Positions 46,960-59,900 of a stretch of DNA of 64,000 nucleotides are shown here, one piece after another. Numbering within the stretch: position 1 is the stretch's first letter; each line of letters starts with the position of its first letter. Source of the stretch: Vitis vinifera (Eukaryota > Streptophyta > Magnoliopsida > Vitales > Vitaceae). The DNA is taken from assembly GCF_030704535.1 (NCBI RefSeq), contig NC_081806.1:3049001-3113000 (forward strand), in the 5' to 3' direction. Position numbers and translations under genes: made by a program. A model generated the notes under the pieces. That model made no database searches. It had not been told where the DNA came from and saw nothing but the letters and a program-made list of their open reading frames with translations.

Positions 46960-48560
46960 CATTAAGCTCTCTCTCTCTTCCCCTCCCTCCCTCCCTACAC
47001 ATCTCTTTAGATGGCTCTCAATCAATTTCAATCTTGATTTCTAGAAAGGATGGCTCTCAAATCAATCTTGACCTCAATTTCTCAATTAGCTGCCTATCTC
47101 AATGGCTCTTCTTGAATCTTGATTTCTTGGAAGATTAAAAATATTGATATTGATTTTGTTAAAGGGTGGCTCTCAATCAGGCTTTTTTTCAATTTCTCTT
47201 TTTTGATAGCTCCCAATCGATCTTGATCTCGATTTCTTGAAGAGTTGCAAAGACTGATCTGAATTTTCTTGAAAGATGACTCTTGATCGATCTCAATCTC
47301 AATTTCTCAATAAGCTCTCCCTCCTAATGGTTGAAGGATGGCTCTCGATCTCAATTTCTTGATGGGCTCTCTCTCAAGTACTCTCAATCAAATCCCAATC
47401 TGGATCACCCAAACGTTATGAAAATCCAATGTGATTTCCTCTTAAGATTACTCTCAAACTCTAACAAGTTCAATCTCACTACCACCACACACCTTGTTCA
47501 TCCCTCTCTTTTGATGGCTCTCAATGAATCTATATCCTGATTTCTCAATGAGAAATCTGTCTTGACCTCTTTTGGGATCCTCCTCTCAATTTCTCCTAAC
47601 CTCTAACAAGTTAAATCTCATCACCACTAAACTCCCTATCCCTATCCTTTTTTCCACAATCTTGATGGCTCTCCGTTTATCTAGATCTTGGTCTCCCAAC
47701 TAAATATCTCTCAACCTTTCTTGGTCAATCTTGATCTTTATGCATATGAAAATCCAAAGCAGTTCCCTCCATCCCTTGATGTCTTCTACTGCACCTCTAA
47801 CATGTAAAATCTTTGCTACAACTAAAAATGATGTTCATATCTCTCCTCGGGGCTCCATCAGATGGCTCTCGATTCTCCCTAGATGGCACTTGATCTTGAT
47901 GCAATATGAAAATTCAAGGCAGTTCACTCTCTCCCCTCCCTATCAATCTTCCCCTTTCTATCTCACAACCTTTGCATTAATCTAGATCTTGATTTCCCAA
48001 TAAAATCTCTCTCAACCACTCTCTAAATGGCTCATAATCAATCTTGATCTTGACTCAAGGTAATTCCCCCATCCCCTTTCCTACATATGGACATAGACAC
48101 AAAATTTATATGGATCTCTCTTAATCTGTTTGGATGGATCCCGATCAATCTCAATCTTGATGGTTACAAAGTCACGATGATTTTTCTCTTGAGATCTCTC
48201 TTAACTCGTAACATGACAACTCTTGATCTCAATTCCTTAAAGGGTGATGACAATTCAAGGAGCACTAATTTTTTTCTCTTTTCATCGAAGACCACCCTAA
48301 CAAAGCCTACTTTTCTCTAAAGATTTTTGTGAGACCAAGATTCTTGACTATCTTCCGGAAGAAGCTTTCCTATGCTCTATTTTGCAAGACAAAGCTCTTT
48401 CTCTTTTCATTTTTGATGCCCAAAATTCAAACTCATACTTCCCCAACCCATGCACACATGTACAACTGCTATTGCACAATTTCATTTTAAGGATTATTCC
48501 ATAGTTAAGAGGCTTATAGGTACTCTCAATCTTAATCTCAAATTATTGAAAGGTTACAAC
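46960..48560. repeat. Degenerate minisatellite-like tract
   Basis: For about 1.6 kb the sequence keeps returning to variants of GATGGCTCTCAATCAATCTT followed by GATCTTGATTTCT, at irregular intervals of roughly 30-110 bp. Examples are near 47010, 47050, 47100, 47165, 47278, 47338, 47515, 47860 and 48030. It is strongly pyrimidine-biased and has no conserved reading frame. Confidence 0.7.
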
Positions 48561-51500
48561 ACCTCTCCATCTTGATATCAATTTCTTACGAGTGCTATAA
48601 AAACTCCAGGTACCCTTGTCTTATTCGATTCTCTCCATCCAAGGTTACAATCCCTTAAAACTAAGATTCTTTGGGAGACAAAGCTCCTCTCCCCTCTGTG
48701 CTACATGAGGTAGCTTCTTTTATTCTAATTAGCAAGATGTTCTCTCCAGTTATTTTTTATCTTGAAAATTCAAACCAAAGTTTCCCACATGGTATGGCTC
48801 ATTGCTCAACAGTACAATCACTACCTATGGAACTATTTTATAATTGCTTTTGAAGAATTATTCCATGTTTATAGGTTTATAACCAATACTCACTTTATTT
48901 TGTTTCTTTTCACTTCCAAATTTTTTGGCTCTTGGAATTTTAATATATCATACATTATTCAACATGAATTTAAATATTTTTCCTGAACACATCACTTGTG
49001 CCAATGACATATCTAGTTCTATAAGATTGACCATTGCATCATTGCAAAGCTGCAGTATTACTTGTCATAGAGAGTATTGGATGTGATAGCTTGTGCCTTC
49101 CATTTATGCATCAAGAGACCATTACACCTTTCCCCTTTTATAACTTCTTTTTATTGGGTAAAGAAAATTTTATTAAAATAACAGCTAGAAAAATAGGTAC
49201 AACCTAAGTACAATTATAGTGTACATGAAGCAACACACTTAAAGCACAAAGGCCTTTTGAGGGCAAAGGCACAAGTCACAAGTCATAGGTCAAGGCTTTA
49301 TTACTTGTCATATTGAGCATTGGATACATTAGGTTGCTCCTACCATTTATGCTTTGAGATACCATTGCACCTTTCTCTTTTATTAACTTTTTCATTGAGT
49401 AACAAAAAATTTATTAAAATAGCAACTACAAAAAAGGGTGCAACCCAAGTACAAAGAAATACACAAGAAGCAACACACTTGTAGCACAAAGACCTTCTTG
49501 GAGCCTTAGGCACAAGTCACAAGTCATAGACCAAGCTTTCAATATACTCAATGTGTTTACTCTTCTTCTTTTTCATGTGTTTCTTCTTCGTCATGTTCTT
49601 CTCCATGTATCTTCTTATTCTTTTTCCTTCTTTTTTCTTTTTGTGATAGGTAAATAGAGTTTCTATTAGAGGCGCCTAGAAGCGGCGAAAACAGTACACA
49701 TGAAGTATACAATTAGAACGCCCAAGAAACTATGCAAAGAAGACAAAAAACCTTTCCCCTAACTAGACATATAGCCATTCTATAAAAATCAATCATAGAC
49801 AAAGTATGATCCTCTCTATAAACACCCTAACCCAATTTACAAGACTTATTCTTTTTCTTCTTCATGTGTCTTCTTCTTCTTCTTCACCTAGGCGTAAGTC
49901 CAAGACCAAGGCTTTCTTCTTTAATAAGGGTTAACCAAATGACATTGTTCTACCTTAATGTTAAGCAATACAATGTCGTTTTGCTCTTCTTTTTTAAAAA
50001 ATAAAACACAAAAATAGAAATTGAGGTGGGTTAACCAAGAGGCACTGTTCTAACCTTTAACTTAGCTTTTAAGCAAAGCAAAATGACGTCATTTTACTCT
50101 TCTTTTAAGATAACAAAAAAACACAAAAACAAAATTTGAGGGTCAAAACAACATCATTTTGGCTTGGGTTAAAAAAAGAAAAAAAAAGATTAAAGATGCA
50201 AAAGCATACCTCCACCTGGCTACAGGCAAGCACCCAACAAGGGGTTATGATAAAAGCATCCACATCACAACTTCTAATATTCTACACGAGGAAAGACTAG
50301 ACCAACATCCCCCTTAAGAGGATCCCATCCAACCAATAAAATCAAGCAGAAATGAAAGTTCCCTGCACAACCTTTCTAAACCAAAGCAAGAGAGACCAAA
50401 TAAAGACTTCTTTAGCTAGTGAACCAAATGCTTCAAGCCTTTGAATTTTTGCAATTTTACTCCAACCACATCACAATAGGGTTGTTTACTGAACCTTCAT
50501 ACACTTCTACCTACAAAGGTCCCATCCTACCTTTGTAAAACCTCATTCACCAACCTAAAAACAGCCAGGAAATGGCCACACAAAAAGGAAAAAAAAAAAA
50601 CCTTCTTACACTTCTACCTACAAAGCTCCCATTCTACCTTTGTAAAACCTCACTCACCAACCTTAAAAGCACCCAGGAAATGCCCACACAAAAAGAGGGC
50701 GGGGGGAGGAAAAGAATAACTACCACAACATATATAACAAATAGTTAGTCCACTCCTCATCTTTCCTACATAAACACCAACAACTAGCTAGAGACTAACT
50801 TTTCTCCTGATCTGCTCCATTGTCAAAAAAAAATTTCACCATCTGCAGAGGAAGAACATTCATATCCAGCTCGCAATTGAAAGATTTAACAAGAAACCTC
50901 TCATCTTCAGCACATATCTATACCAGCCTACCTTTCTGATCCCTTAGCACCACTACTACCCAAAGTTGTCCCTTTAGTTAAGTATGATAGGACCCACATG
51001 TTTATCTTCAGCTATACAACAACTTGCATCTCAAGAAGCCATGCAAGGAAAAAATTGAGTATATTAAAGTGCTCAAAAGAGGCCAAAAACAGTATCATGA
51101 AAGTATGCAGTGACAACCTCAAAAAGGTTTAGGAAGAAGAGAAATGGAAAGACCATAAAAGGGGGAAGGGCCGGGGGGGGGAGGGGAGGAGGATTCAACA
51201 GCCCATCCTCAACTATTCCATAAAATCAAGGACAGATGTTATCCCTTCCCTAAAAGGATATTAGCAAACCAAATACCAAGAATCAAAGAGACTTTCATAG
51301 CCCCAAAAAAGGTTCAGAAGCTACATATCACTACTTCAGCTGCTTGCCTTCTGATCAACTATGGTGTCAAAAGCTCAAAACTCTTGACACTTCTTATATA
51401 TCAAGGTTGTGGTGTTATTATTTATTTATCACAAAGATTGATACCAAGACCATTTTTCACTTATCAATTTTCCACCTTAAGGACAAGACATCCTTCCACA

Positions 51501-52119
51501 ATATACAAAGCAAATCAAAACAAAAGGAGAAACTCCCAGAACAGAAGTGATACAAGTTGGACAACTAAGAAAGTACAAAAATCTAAGAGTGAACCAACAC
51601 AATACTAATTACAACTCAAAGAGGACAACGGAAGACACCAAATATTTGGCTTCTTTTTTGGCTAAAAGGTCTACCACTTGATTGGCTAAGCAAGGAACCC
51701 AATAAAAGTAGCACACCTAAAATATAAAAAATTTGGCACAACCACCCAACACTCCTATGCGACCATGAAAGACTTCTTTTGATAGTCACCCATGAAAAAA
51801 CAACAGCACAATGTTTCACTATTGGTTGATCTCAATATCTAATTATGGATGGCACTGAATATTGGAGTACTGTTGGTGGCATGATGCCAGGGAATATCTT
51901 TACTCCAACAAGGCCAAAGATTGCCTTCGTTATAAACAAAGTTGCCCGTTATGCCTTGTCCAATCTCCTTTGATAGGATACAAAGCTTATTGAGTATCAA
52001 TTGCAAGAAAATTTTGAGTTTTGGCCTAGGCTTTCAAAGCTCTTCTCACTGCCATTTGTCACCTTTTCTAATGCCAACAGGCTAGATGTCCGGATGATCA
52101 TGAGTCCACAAATGCTTCA
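48561..52119. other. Intergenic with retroelement tails and local duplications
   Basis: Segments at about 49145-49300 and 49385-49530 are near copies of each other (TTTTATTAAAATA, then AAGCAACACACTT and GCACAAGTCACAAGTCATA). They and about 49640-49800 begin with T-rich DNA followed by GGTAAA, a pattern that fits reverse-oriented, 5'-truncated LINE tails. At 50501 and 50608 a 107-bp unit (ACACTTCTACCTACAAAG...) is tandemly repeated. No gene is supported. Confidence 0.45.
51161..51192 (+). other. G-rich tract with quadruplex potential
   Basis: Four or more G runs of at least three bases (GGGGGAAGGGCC, then nine G, A, four G) separated by one or two bases. This satisfies the usual G-quadruplex pattern. 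Confidence 0.7.
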
Positions 52120-52560
52120 GTTGCAACTTTTCTGCTGAAACTACATATCAAGCTGTAGCTTCCACATTCACTGAAATTATGTGGATATAGTCTGTACTAC
52201 AAGGAACATGGTCTGGTTTCTGCTGAAGCTAAAAGTCAGTTGTAGCTTCAACATCAATAGAAGTTATACTATGTCTATTTTTTCTCAAACTTTCTTTGAT
52301 TTGTATAATGAAGTGGATGACACTTACATAACATCAGATCTCGTTTTTTTATTTTAGTATCACACTGCATTGAAATTAATTTACATTTTTCCTGCAACAA
52401 GGTAGCACGGAAGAATCTTATACTTCATCATATTTCAACCTTTAATCAACTGGTTGATTTGCTCACAAAAGGATTATCTCACCAGCTTTTTCAAAGTTTT
52501 ACATTCCAAGATCAGCATTCACAACAGAAATCTCTTGCAAGGACATGTCAAGGAAATCAA
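52120..52560 (+). pseudogene. Degenerate Copia-type RNase H remnant
   Basis: SAETTYQAVASTFTEIMW followed by a stop (about 52131-52190) matches the SSTEAEYRALASATCEIIW motif of Copia RNase H. A worn second version (SAEAKSQ) is near 52220. From 52363, HCIEINLHFSCNKVARKN and QLVDLLTKGL match the KHIEID-HFVR...QLADI-TK end of the same domain. Stops and frameshifts make it non-functional, and no LTR was found. Confidence 0.8.
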
Positions 52561-52886
52561 GCTTAAGTCTACTCTTTGAAATTGAATTATTTCAATCATA
52601 ACAACCTGTGTAATTATCTCCTGTACCTACTTCTTGACTCTCTCCCTTATAGTTGTATCATCACTCACTACAAGTCAATGAAAAGATGCGGATTCCACAG
52701 CCCATCTACAACTTTCACACCCATCATTATTTTTTCCCCATACCATCTATATATTTTAAGGTATCAGATCAGCAAACACATCATGCTCTAGCCAAAGGGA
52801 AAACCCCTCTTCTTACAACTTCTAATTTTTAAAATAAGTAAAATGAAATCTCACCAAAATCAGCATTCAATTAATTTTTATACTTT

Positions 52887-53490
52887 TTTTTTGTTGGCAA
52901 ACAAAAAGATATATTAAAAAGCATCAATGATCTATGTAGGCAAGGAGTATACAAGCTAAGCCACCTAGATGATGACAACAACAACCCAAAAATAAAAATA
53001 AAATCAGCACCAAAGACAAGAACAGAAAAAACCACTATCTGTAGTTCAAATTATCAATAAAAATCCAACAGAGAAACACATTCCCTCTCCAACAGGCTTC
53101 CAGACGATTTCAAAAGAGACCTCATAAGGGTTTTTTGCCAGTTTGTAGATGTTGAGCTCTTCCCCATCAAAGATCCTTTTGTTTCTTTCCCACCACACAC
53201 ACCAAAACAAACAAAGAGAAGCCATAATCCACACCTGTGTCTTTTGTCCAAGCCCTTCACCTTCCAAATGAAAAGGAGCTGTTTCAAAGAATCTGGAAAT
53301 ACCCACTATAGCCCAAAGATTGCTAATAACATGTCCTGCATCTTTCTGATTCTATCACAATAGATAAGAATGTGGTTTGCTAATTCCTCCCTGGCTTTAT
53401 AAAGACTTGATGTATTGGCCACCAACCATCTTCTCATAATAACATCAATAGTTAGGATCTTCCCCATGAAGCCTCCCAATAGTTTCAATA
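52887..53490 (-). mobile_element. 5'-truncated L1-type LINE fragment
   Basis: The poly-A end is seen as a T run at 52887-52894 on the plus strand. On the minus strand the end of the RT zinc-binding domain is readable in two frames: KILTIDVIMRRW, ANHILIYCDR and MLLAIFGL (53480-53306), then LCLFWCVWWERNKRIFDGEE (about 53230-53160). A frameshift separates them. It is a decayed copy of the 3' end of a non-LTR retrotransposon. Confidence 0.8.
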
Positions 53491-53949
53491 CGAATCCGGT
53501 CTCATCAACATATGAGTCATACAGGTTTCAGAAATTGTTTCTTCATTTTTATTATTCAATTTTTCTTGGTTAGTCAAGTGACATAACAGATGTGCCATTT
53601 CCACTTATTTGATAATCCCATCTCAATTTGTGCATCCATGTGCACAAGACACATGCAATTGTCACAAGATCTGAACCAGGTAAAAGACTACTTAAAACAA
53701 GGAACTTAAATGAAAATCACCATAAATATATAGTAAAACAAAATTTACCGATGAAAGCACATAATTACACATTTATAAATAAACATATCTTTGACAACTT
53801 GTTTTTGGTATATGGGATCAAATCTGAAACCTCTCCATCAGAATATGTAAAGATCTTAGATATTAAGATCATAAATCAGATGATGGCAAGTAAATATAGT
53901 CAAATGTTTGTTTTACTCACATTGGCAGCCGGCAGGACTTCATCTCAAG

Positions 53950-56900
53950 TCACCTGCAGTAAATAGCCTGATCTATGTGTGGAGGAATTTGTTTTATTTC
54001 AGCCCCAAGTTCCTGCTCGATCCTATACCTGGAAGAACAAACAAGAATATTTCTGATATATCGACAAAGCAAACATGACATTCCAATAATCAGCTAGGAG
54101 GCACTACTTTTTGACAGGTAGAGCAACCAGATACATACAAGTTGAAACGGTCTTCATAAGTTATTAAATTAACTGCCAGGCCAAGGTGTCCAAACCTTCC
54201 AGAACGACCCACCTGAATATGAGAAACCCGACAACCATTAGGAACAAAACAAAAGACACCATCCAAATTTTAAGAATGAAGTCAACATACCCTGTGCAGA
54301 TATGTTTCAGAGTTCTTGGGAAAATCAAAATTGATGACAACGTTGACTGCCTGAATGTCTATCCCCCTTGTAAACAAATCTGTGGACACTCAGAATTTCA
54401 AAAGAATTAGCCAATCCGCACAACTCGGAATTTCAAAAGAATTAGCTTTTACCAATGCATCACATTGTTGCCTACTATATGAATTTTTTCAACTGGTAAA
54501 AACTATGACAAGCAAGTAGCATGTCACTAATTTTCTCAAAGAAACAATTTTATTAAAAGAAAAGGGAGATACAAAAGGGAAAAGAAGGGCATCCCCACAT
54601 TCGTGGAACTTTGACTCTTCAACTTAGTGATCTGTGACAACATGGCATGATACGGATGTGGATATGAGATCCTTGCAGGATACACCTGTTTAGCTACCAC
54701 TAATCTATTTGATCCTTTTTTTTTTTTGATAGATTAGAAGAAAAATATATTAAAAAGGGTCGCCAAAAGAGCAACCCACAGTATACAGAACATTTACACC
54801 CACCACCAAAAGCCAAAGCTACAAAAGAAGGAAGGCTTAAGCAACACCACCCTCAACAAGATCACAACCAATCGAAAAAACTGAAAAGAGTTGAATGAGC
54901 ATCATTTATAAACAACTTCGATTCCGGCCAAAGAAGACAAACAAAAGAACTTTTACATTTTGGATTGAGAGCTCATCCCCTTCTGTTTGATTCTTAATTG
55001 ATTGTTTTCCTTTCAATGTCCTTACCAATAGTCACATCTAAGAAAGAAAAGAGTTCGTTGGAATTATGAGAATATTTAGCAATAAGAGAGAAAACGAAGG
55101 AGCTTTTATTAAGGATATCTTTGCATATGATTAACTTCTAACCCATTTTCCTTTTTCCCCCCTTTCATTTTGTCATATACAAGTATCTATATCCATTATT
55201 GAGATCCTTTCTAGTTGAGTCTCACACCTAAAACTTAGGAGATGTGAAGGTTCAAACTCCTAGACACATCCATGCCTAGCACCCACATCTGAACCCATGC
55301 AATATAGCTCCACACAAGAGGAATAGGAACGAGGAAGAAAACTAATGAGGATCAGGACTATTCATTTCAAGTTTATTCTAGGTGTAGAAATAGAGGATAA
55401 GAAGCATTTCTATTTGTATTAAAATTAGGATTTCTATTTTTATATACAAAGAGACATAAGAAAGGGGAATAAATCAATATTTCAATGCAACAGTAAAATA
55501 AGAGGCAAGAACCAGAAGTTAGTGGAACTTTATTTGAATTTGAAACCAAGAATCAATTTGATTCTGTATTTGGTTGAACTTTTCTCACTATGCAAGTAAA
55601 AAAAAAAAAATCATTGATTTCTATTAAGTTCAAAACCATGCTTTCAGGTACATACCAAAATTGTCTGGGTCAGAACCTAACTCAAATGAAAACAGCCAAA
55701 AAGCTTTGACATGTTTAGAACCTCAAATAAGCCAAGATATGGATCAGTTTCTCAAGCTGTTAAGAACAACTAGTTCAACTATAATTCACTGAACTTTTAT
55801 TCAATGAAAATTTTAAAAAACCTGGGACTTGGAACATTGGAACCAATAACAGCCTAGAAATTCCAAAATAAAAAACCAACAGAGGATTGGGAAGATGAAT
55901 AAGAAGAATGTTTATTTGATAATTTCAGAAGACAGATTGTAAAATTTCAGTTTGTTGATGGTATGGACATCCACTTTCAGAACCCAAAGAAGGGATTTGA
56001 GGGCCACTGTAGCACCCCTTATATGCAGATTGTGTGACATATTCCTACAATTTAGGTTGCCCAAACATTGATGATTAATGTCAAGTATTTCACCATTTAA
56101 ATGTTTGAACAAAGAGAAACCAACTATCTGACATCCAACATCAGATCAATATTAATGAACATTAACAAGCAAAGTTTTTAAGCAAATAGAAATCTTAAGG
56201 CATCAAAAACATACCAGTGCAGACCAGATTCCTGCATGCACCATTACGGAAGTCATGAAATACTCTGTTTCGATGATCTTGCAGCATCTTAGCATGAATA
56301 TAGAAGCACGAATAACCAAGCTCTGTAATTTTTTTGGCCAACAGTTCAACCCGATTGACAGAGTTGCAGAAAATTATCGACTGATTGATTTGAAGCTGAA
56401 AATAAACTACTAAATGTATCAATTTCATAAAGAGGAGGGGAAGGGAGTTGTCATGAATGTTATATTCTTTAGTTCAGGTCAAACCTTAGAGAAAAGAGTG
56501 TTTAGGCAGTGAACCTTCTGTCTTTCTTCCACAAAAGCATAATATTGAGTGATACCCTTGAGAGTAAGCTCATCCATGAGATTAATAACGTAAGGCTTTT
56601 TCAGATATCTATCTTTAAAATCCTTGACAGTCACAGGAAATGTCGCTGAAAACATTAAAATTTGCCGATTCTGAGGAAGAAAACGAATCAGTTGCTCCAC
56701 TGAAGGTTGAAACTCTGGAGACAACAGCTTATCAGCCTGGATGACGACAGAGGCATGTACAGTATAAGATACACAAATTTTTCTTGTCAAAGCCAAGCAG
56801 ATTACAACAAATATTAAATCACAGATATATTTTTCTGATTAGTAAAAGCAAATGTACTGGGGTGGTCCAAGGGTTATTACTGTTAAATCACGGATATCAA

Positions 56901-59900
56901 ATCATAAATTATTCAACTACTGTTAACCAAGGGTTATTTGCACTGATGTGAGGTGGTCTTGTAGACTTATGGAGGCAACAAAAATGGGTAAAAGGGAAAA
57001 AAAAAAAAAAAGAGGAGAAAAAATTACACGAAACACCATTGGATAAGTTTACCTAGTTATGGAGGCTTTTTTTTCATTTTTTTTAATATGCTTACGAAGT
57101 TATGGAGTTTAGAATGTATCAGAAATACTCTACCTCATCCATAACAAGCACGGAACAATCCTTCAAAATGCATATTCCTTTTTTAGAGAGATCCAGAATT
57201 CTTCCAGGAGTTCCAACCAACAAATGTACAGGCTGATACAAACGCATGATGTCATCCTTCAAACTAGTTCCTCCTGTGGTGACCATGACTTCAATCTTCA
57301 AATGCTTCCCAAGTTCCTTGCACACTTGTGATGTCTGAAGAGCAAGCTCTCTTGTTGGAACAAGTATAACAACTGCGTTAAAAGCATAAATCATAGGCCC
57401 ATGAACCATCAAATAACAGAGGTGTAATAAATATTTGATACAGAATAAAACCACACATGTTCAACAATGATGTGAAATTCACAAGTAATCATCCACATCT
57501 TGGATATGAATACAAATACATAAAGGAAGCAGAGATATGCATATCCTGGCTTTAAACCAATAATCAAAACTCAAACAAAAGTACGTATGAGGCTGTAAGA
57601 AAGGTTATGCTACACAGCATAGAGTTGCTAGGAAAGAATGCACTGATATATCAGACCAGCAACAAGCAACATTTTTTATGTCAACTTAAAGATACCCAAA
57701 ATTGATATGCCAATGGACACATGATATTGGTGTTAAATAAAAATATATATTTGAATGTTTAAAATAATTACAATGAAACATAAAAATAAAAAAAAGGTAA
57801 GATTACGAACAAACATTCATAAATCAAAGTAAGCTGATTTTCCCTATGTCTCAAAAAATAAAAAAAAATAAAAAAAATAGTCACAAGCAAAACCTTGATA
57901 AGAAGAACTCAAGTTTACCCATAATCATATTAACACTGGTTAACATTTATGTCTTGCATAAAAAGATAGAAGTAGGATTCATGATGCTGACCTAAAATAG
58001 CCACAGTTATACAAATATCAAAACTGCTGAGCTTTTATACCATCCAAAAAAAAGCCTCATAAAAACCTCAAGGTCTCTTTTATGTTTTAACTTCGCTTTA
58101 TTCTTGTGTACAAACATCCTCTGCATTCATCCATTCAAAATTTTTAGGTAAACAAACTCTCAAAAATAAATGCAACATATTACTTATTAGTACAGATGGA
58201 GACTAGAAGTTTGAACAGGATTGAGCTTATAATTCATCTTCCCATGATGTCGAGAGATAGAGAGAGAGCAGGGTGGGGGGAAAGAAAGCAACTTTCCTAG
58301 TATACTTTGAAAACAAAAAACCAATTAAAGTAACTGAAGAATATCATTTACCGTTAATGCCAAATCATGGCTTTGCCAACATTCCATATTACAGTGCATA
58401 TATTCTTGAAAGGCATAAAGAGATTATAAATATAAAAGAATTTTATAAATATATATGTGTCAATATATTAGCATATGTTAACATCTATGTACCGCATAAT
58501 GGATCTGTTGCTCACACGCAAAACATACCATACATACATTTTAGATATCAGAGACTATAATACTTGTCATTCCATTTAAAAGTATAAAAAGCATTCGAAA
58601 CATCACATGATTAATACAACTGCTGAATTGAAACTATCATATTTCTTTCTATTAGATAAGATATACTGGCATAACACCAATCAAATGTCAGAGGTCAATA
58701 CCTTGAATTACATTATTATCTGGATCAATTTTTTCCAATGCAGGAATGCAAAAGGCAGCTGTTTTCCCAGTTCCATTTTTAGCTCTAGCAAGAATATCAC
58801 TTCCAGTTAAAGCAATCGGAATACTTTCTTCCTGGATGGGAGAAGGTCTTTCAAATCCCTTTTCATATATCCCCATGAGTAGTTCCCGTTTCAGAAAATA
58901 GTCTTCAAACTCATTTCCTTTTGTAGCAGTTACATCCTGTAATGCAAAAGGAGGGGAAATAATAATTAAAACTAATATAAAAGGAATTCAGTTTCCAACC
59001 AAATACTATTCAAGTACAATAGCACCCCACAATCCCAGGTAACAGGACAACTTATATAGAGATGCTTTGATAAGGATCAAGCCACTGAATTCCCTAGCAT
59101 AATGATGGTAAACACAGCAAATAGGCAAATTATTTCCTGAATTTTTTAGTGGTCTAGAGTCGCATAGCACCAATGAGAGAGGTGAAATTGGTTTTATATT
59201 GAATTATGTCTGTACTAAAAATACAATGATCAAGATGGAATATACTCCACCAGTTTTACTAATAGTCCTTAGAAATAAATAAAATGGAGGGATAAAAGAA
59301 CAAGAAAAAAGTCAATATTTCTAAATTAAGGTGTAAGGTAGGCAGCTCAAATTTTGAAAGGTAAATAAAGGTATGTATAAACTAGTAAGAGAAAAGCTAC
59401 ACCATAGTACTCAGGACATATAGGAGCACCTAAAGCAAAGCCTCAAAAGAAAAAGCACAAAAAACACTCTGACACTCAACAAGACCCCATGCACTCTACA
59501 AAATCAAACAAAGGCATTGAGCCTTCACTTTAAGTGCATGCTAACCCAAGCTAAAAGATTACATGAGAGTTTTATCATTTGGTCATTTTGAATTTATCAA
59601 AAAAAAAAAAAAATCATTTGGTCATTTTGTTCCTTGTCTTCAAAAGATCTTTTTGATTGTGTTCTCGCCAAATTGTCTAAAAAATGAGGATAACCTTTGT
59701 TTTTTTTTTTTTTGATGACCAAGGAATCTTTTATGGTCAAGCCCTTAGGACTCTCCATGGGGACTCAAACCTCGCGGTGCTGACCACCTTGCAACAACCA
59801 GCACCAAGTAAATTCATGGTATCATTAGTGGCAGGATTCGAACCCAAGACTATATGTCACTTACTAGGGCCACACTTCCCAGTGTTCACCTTGACCAACT

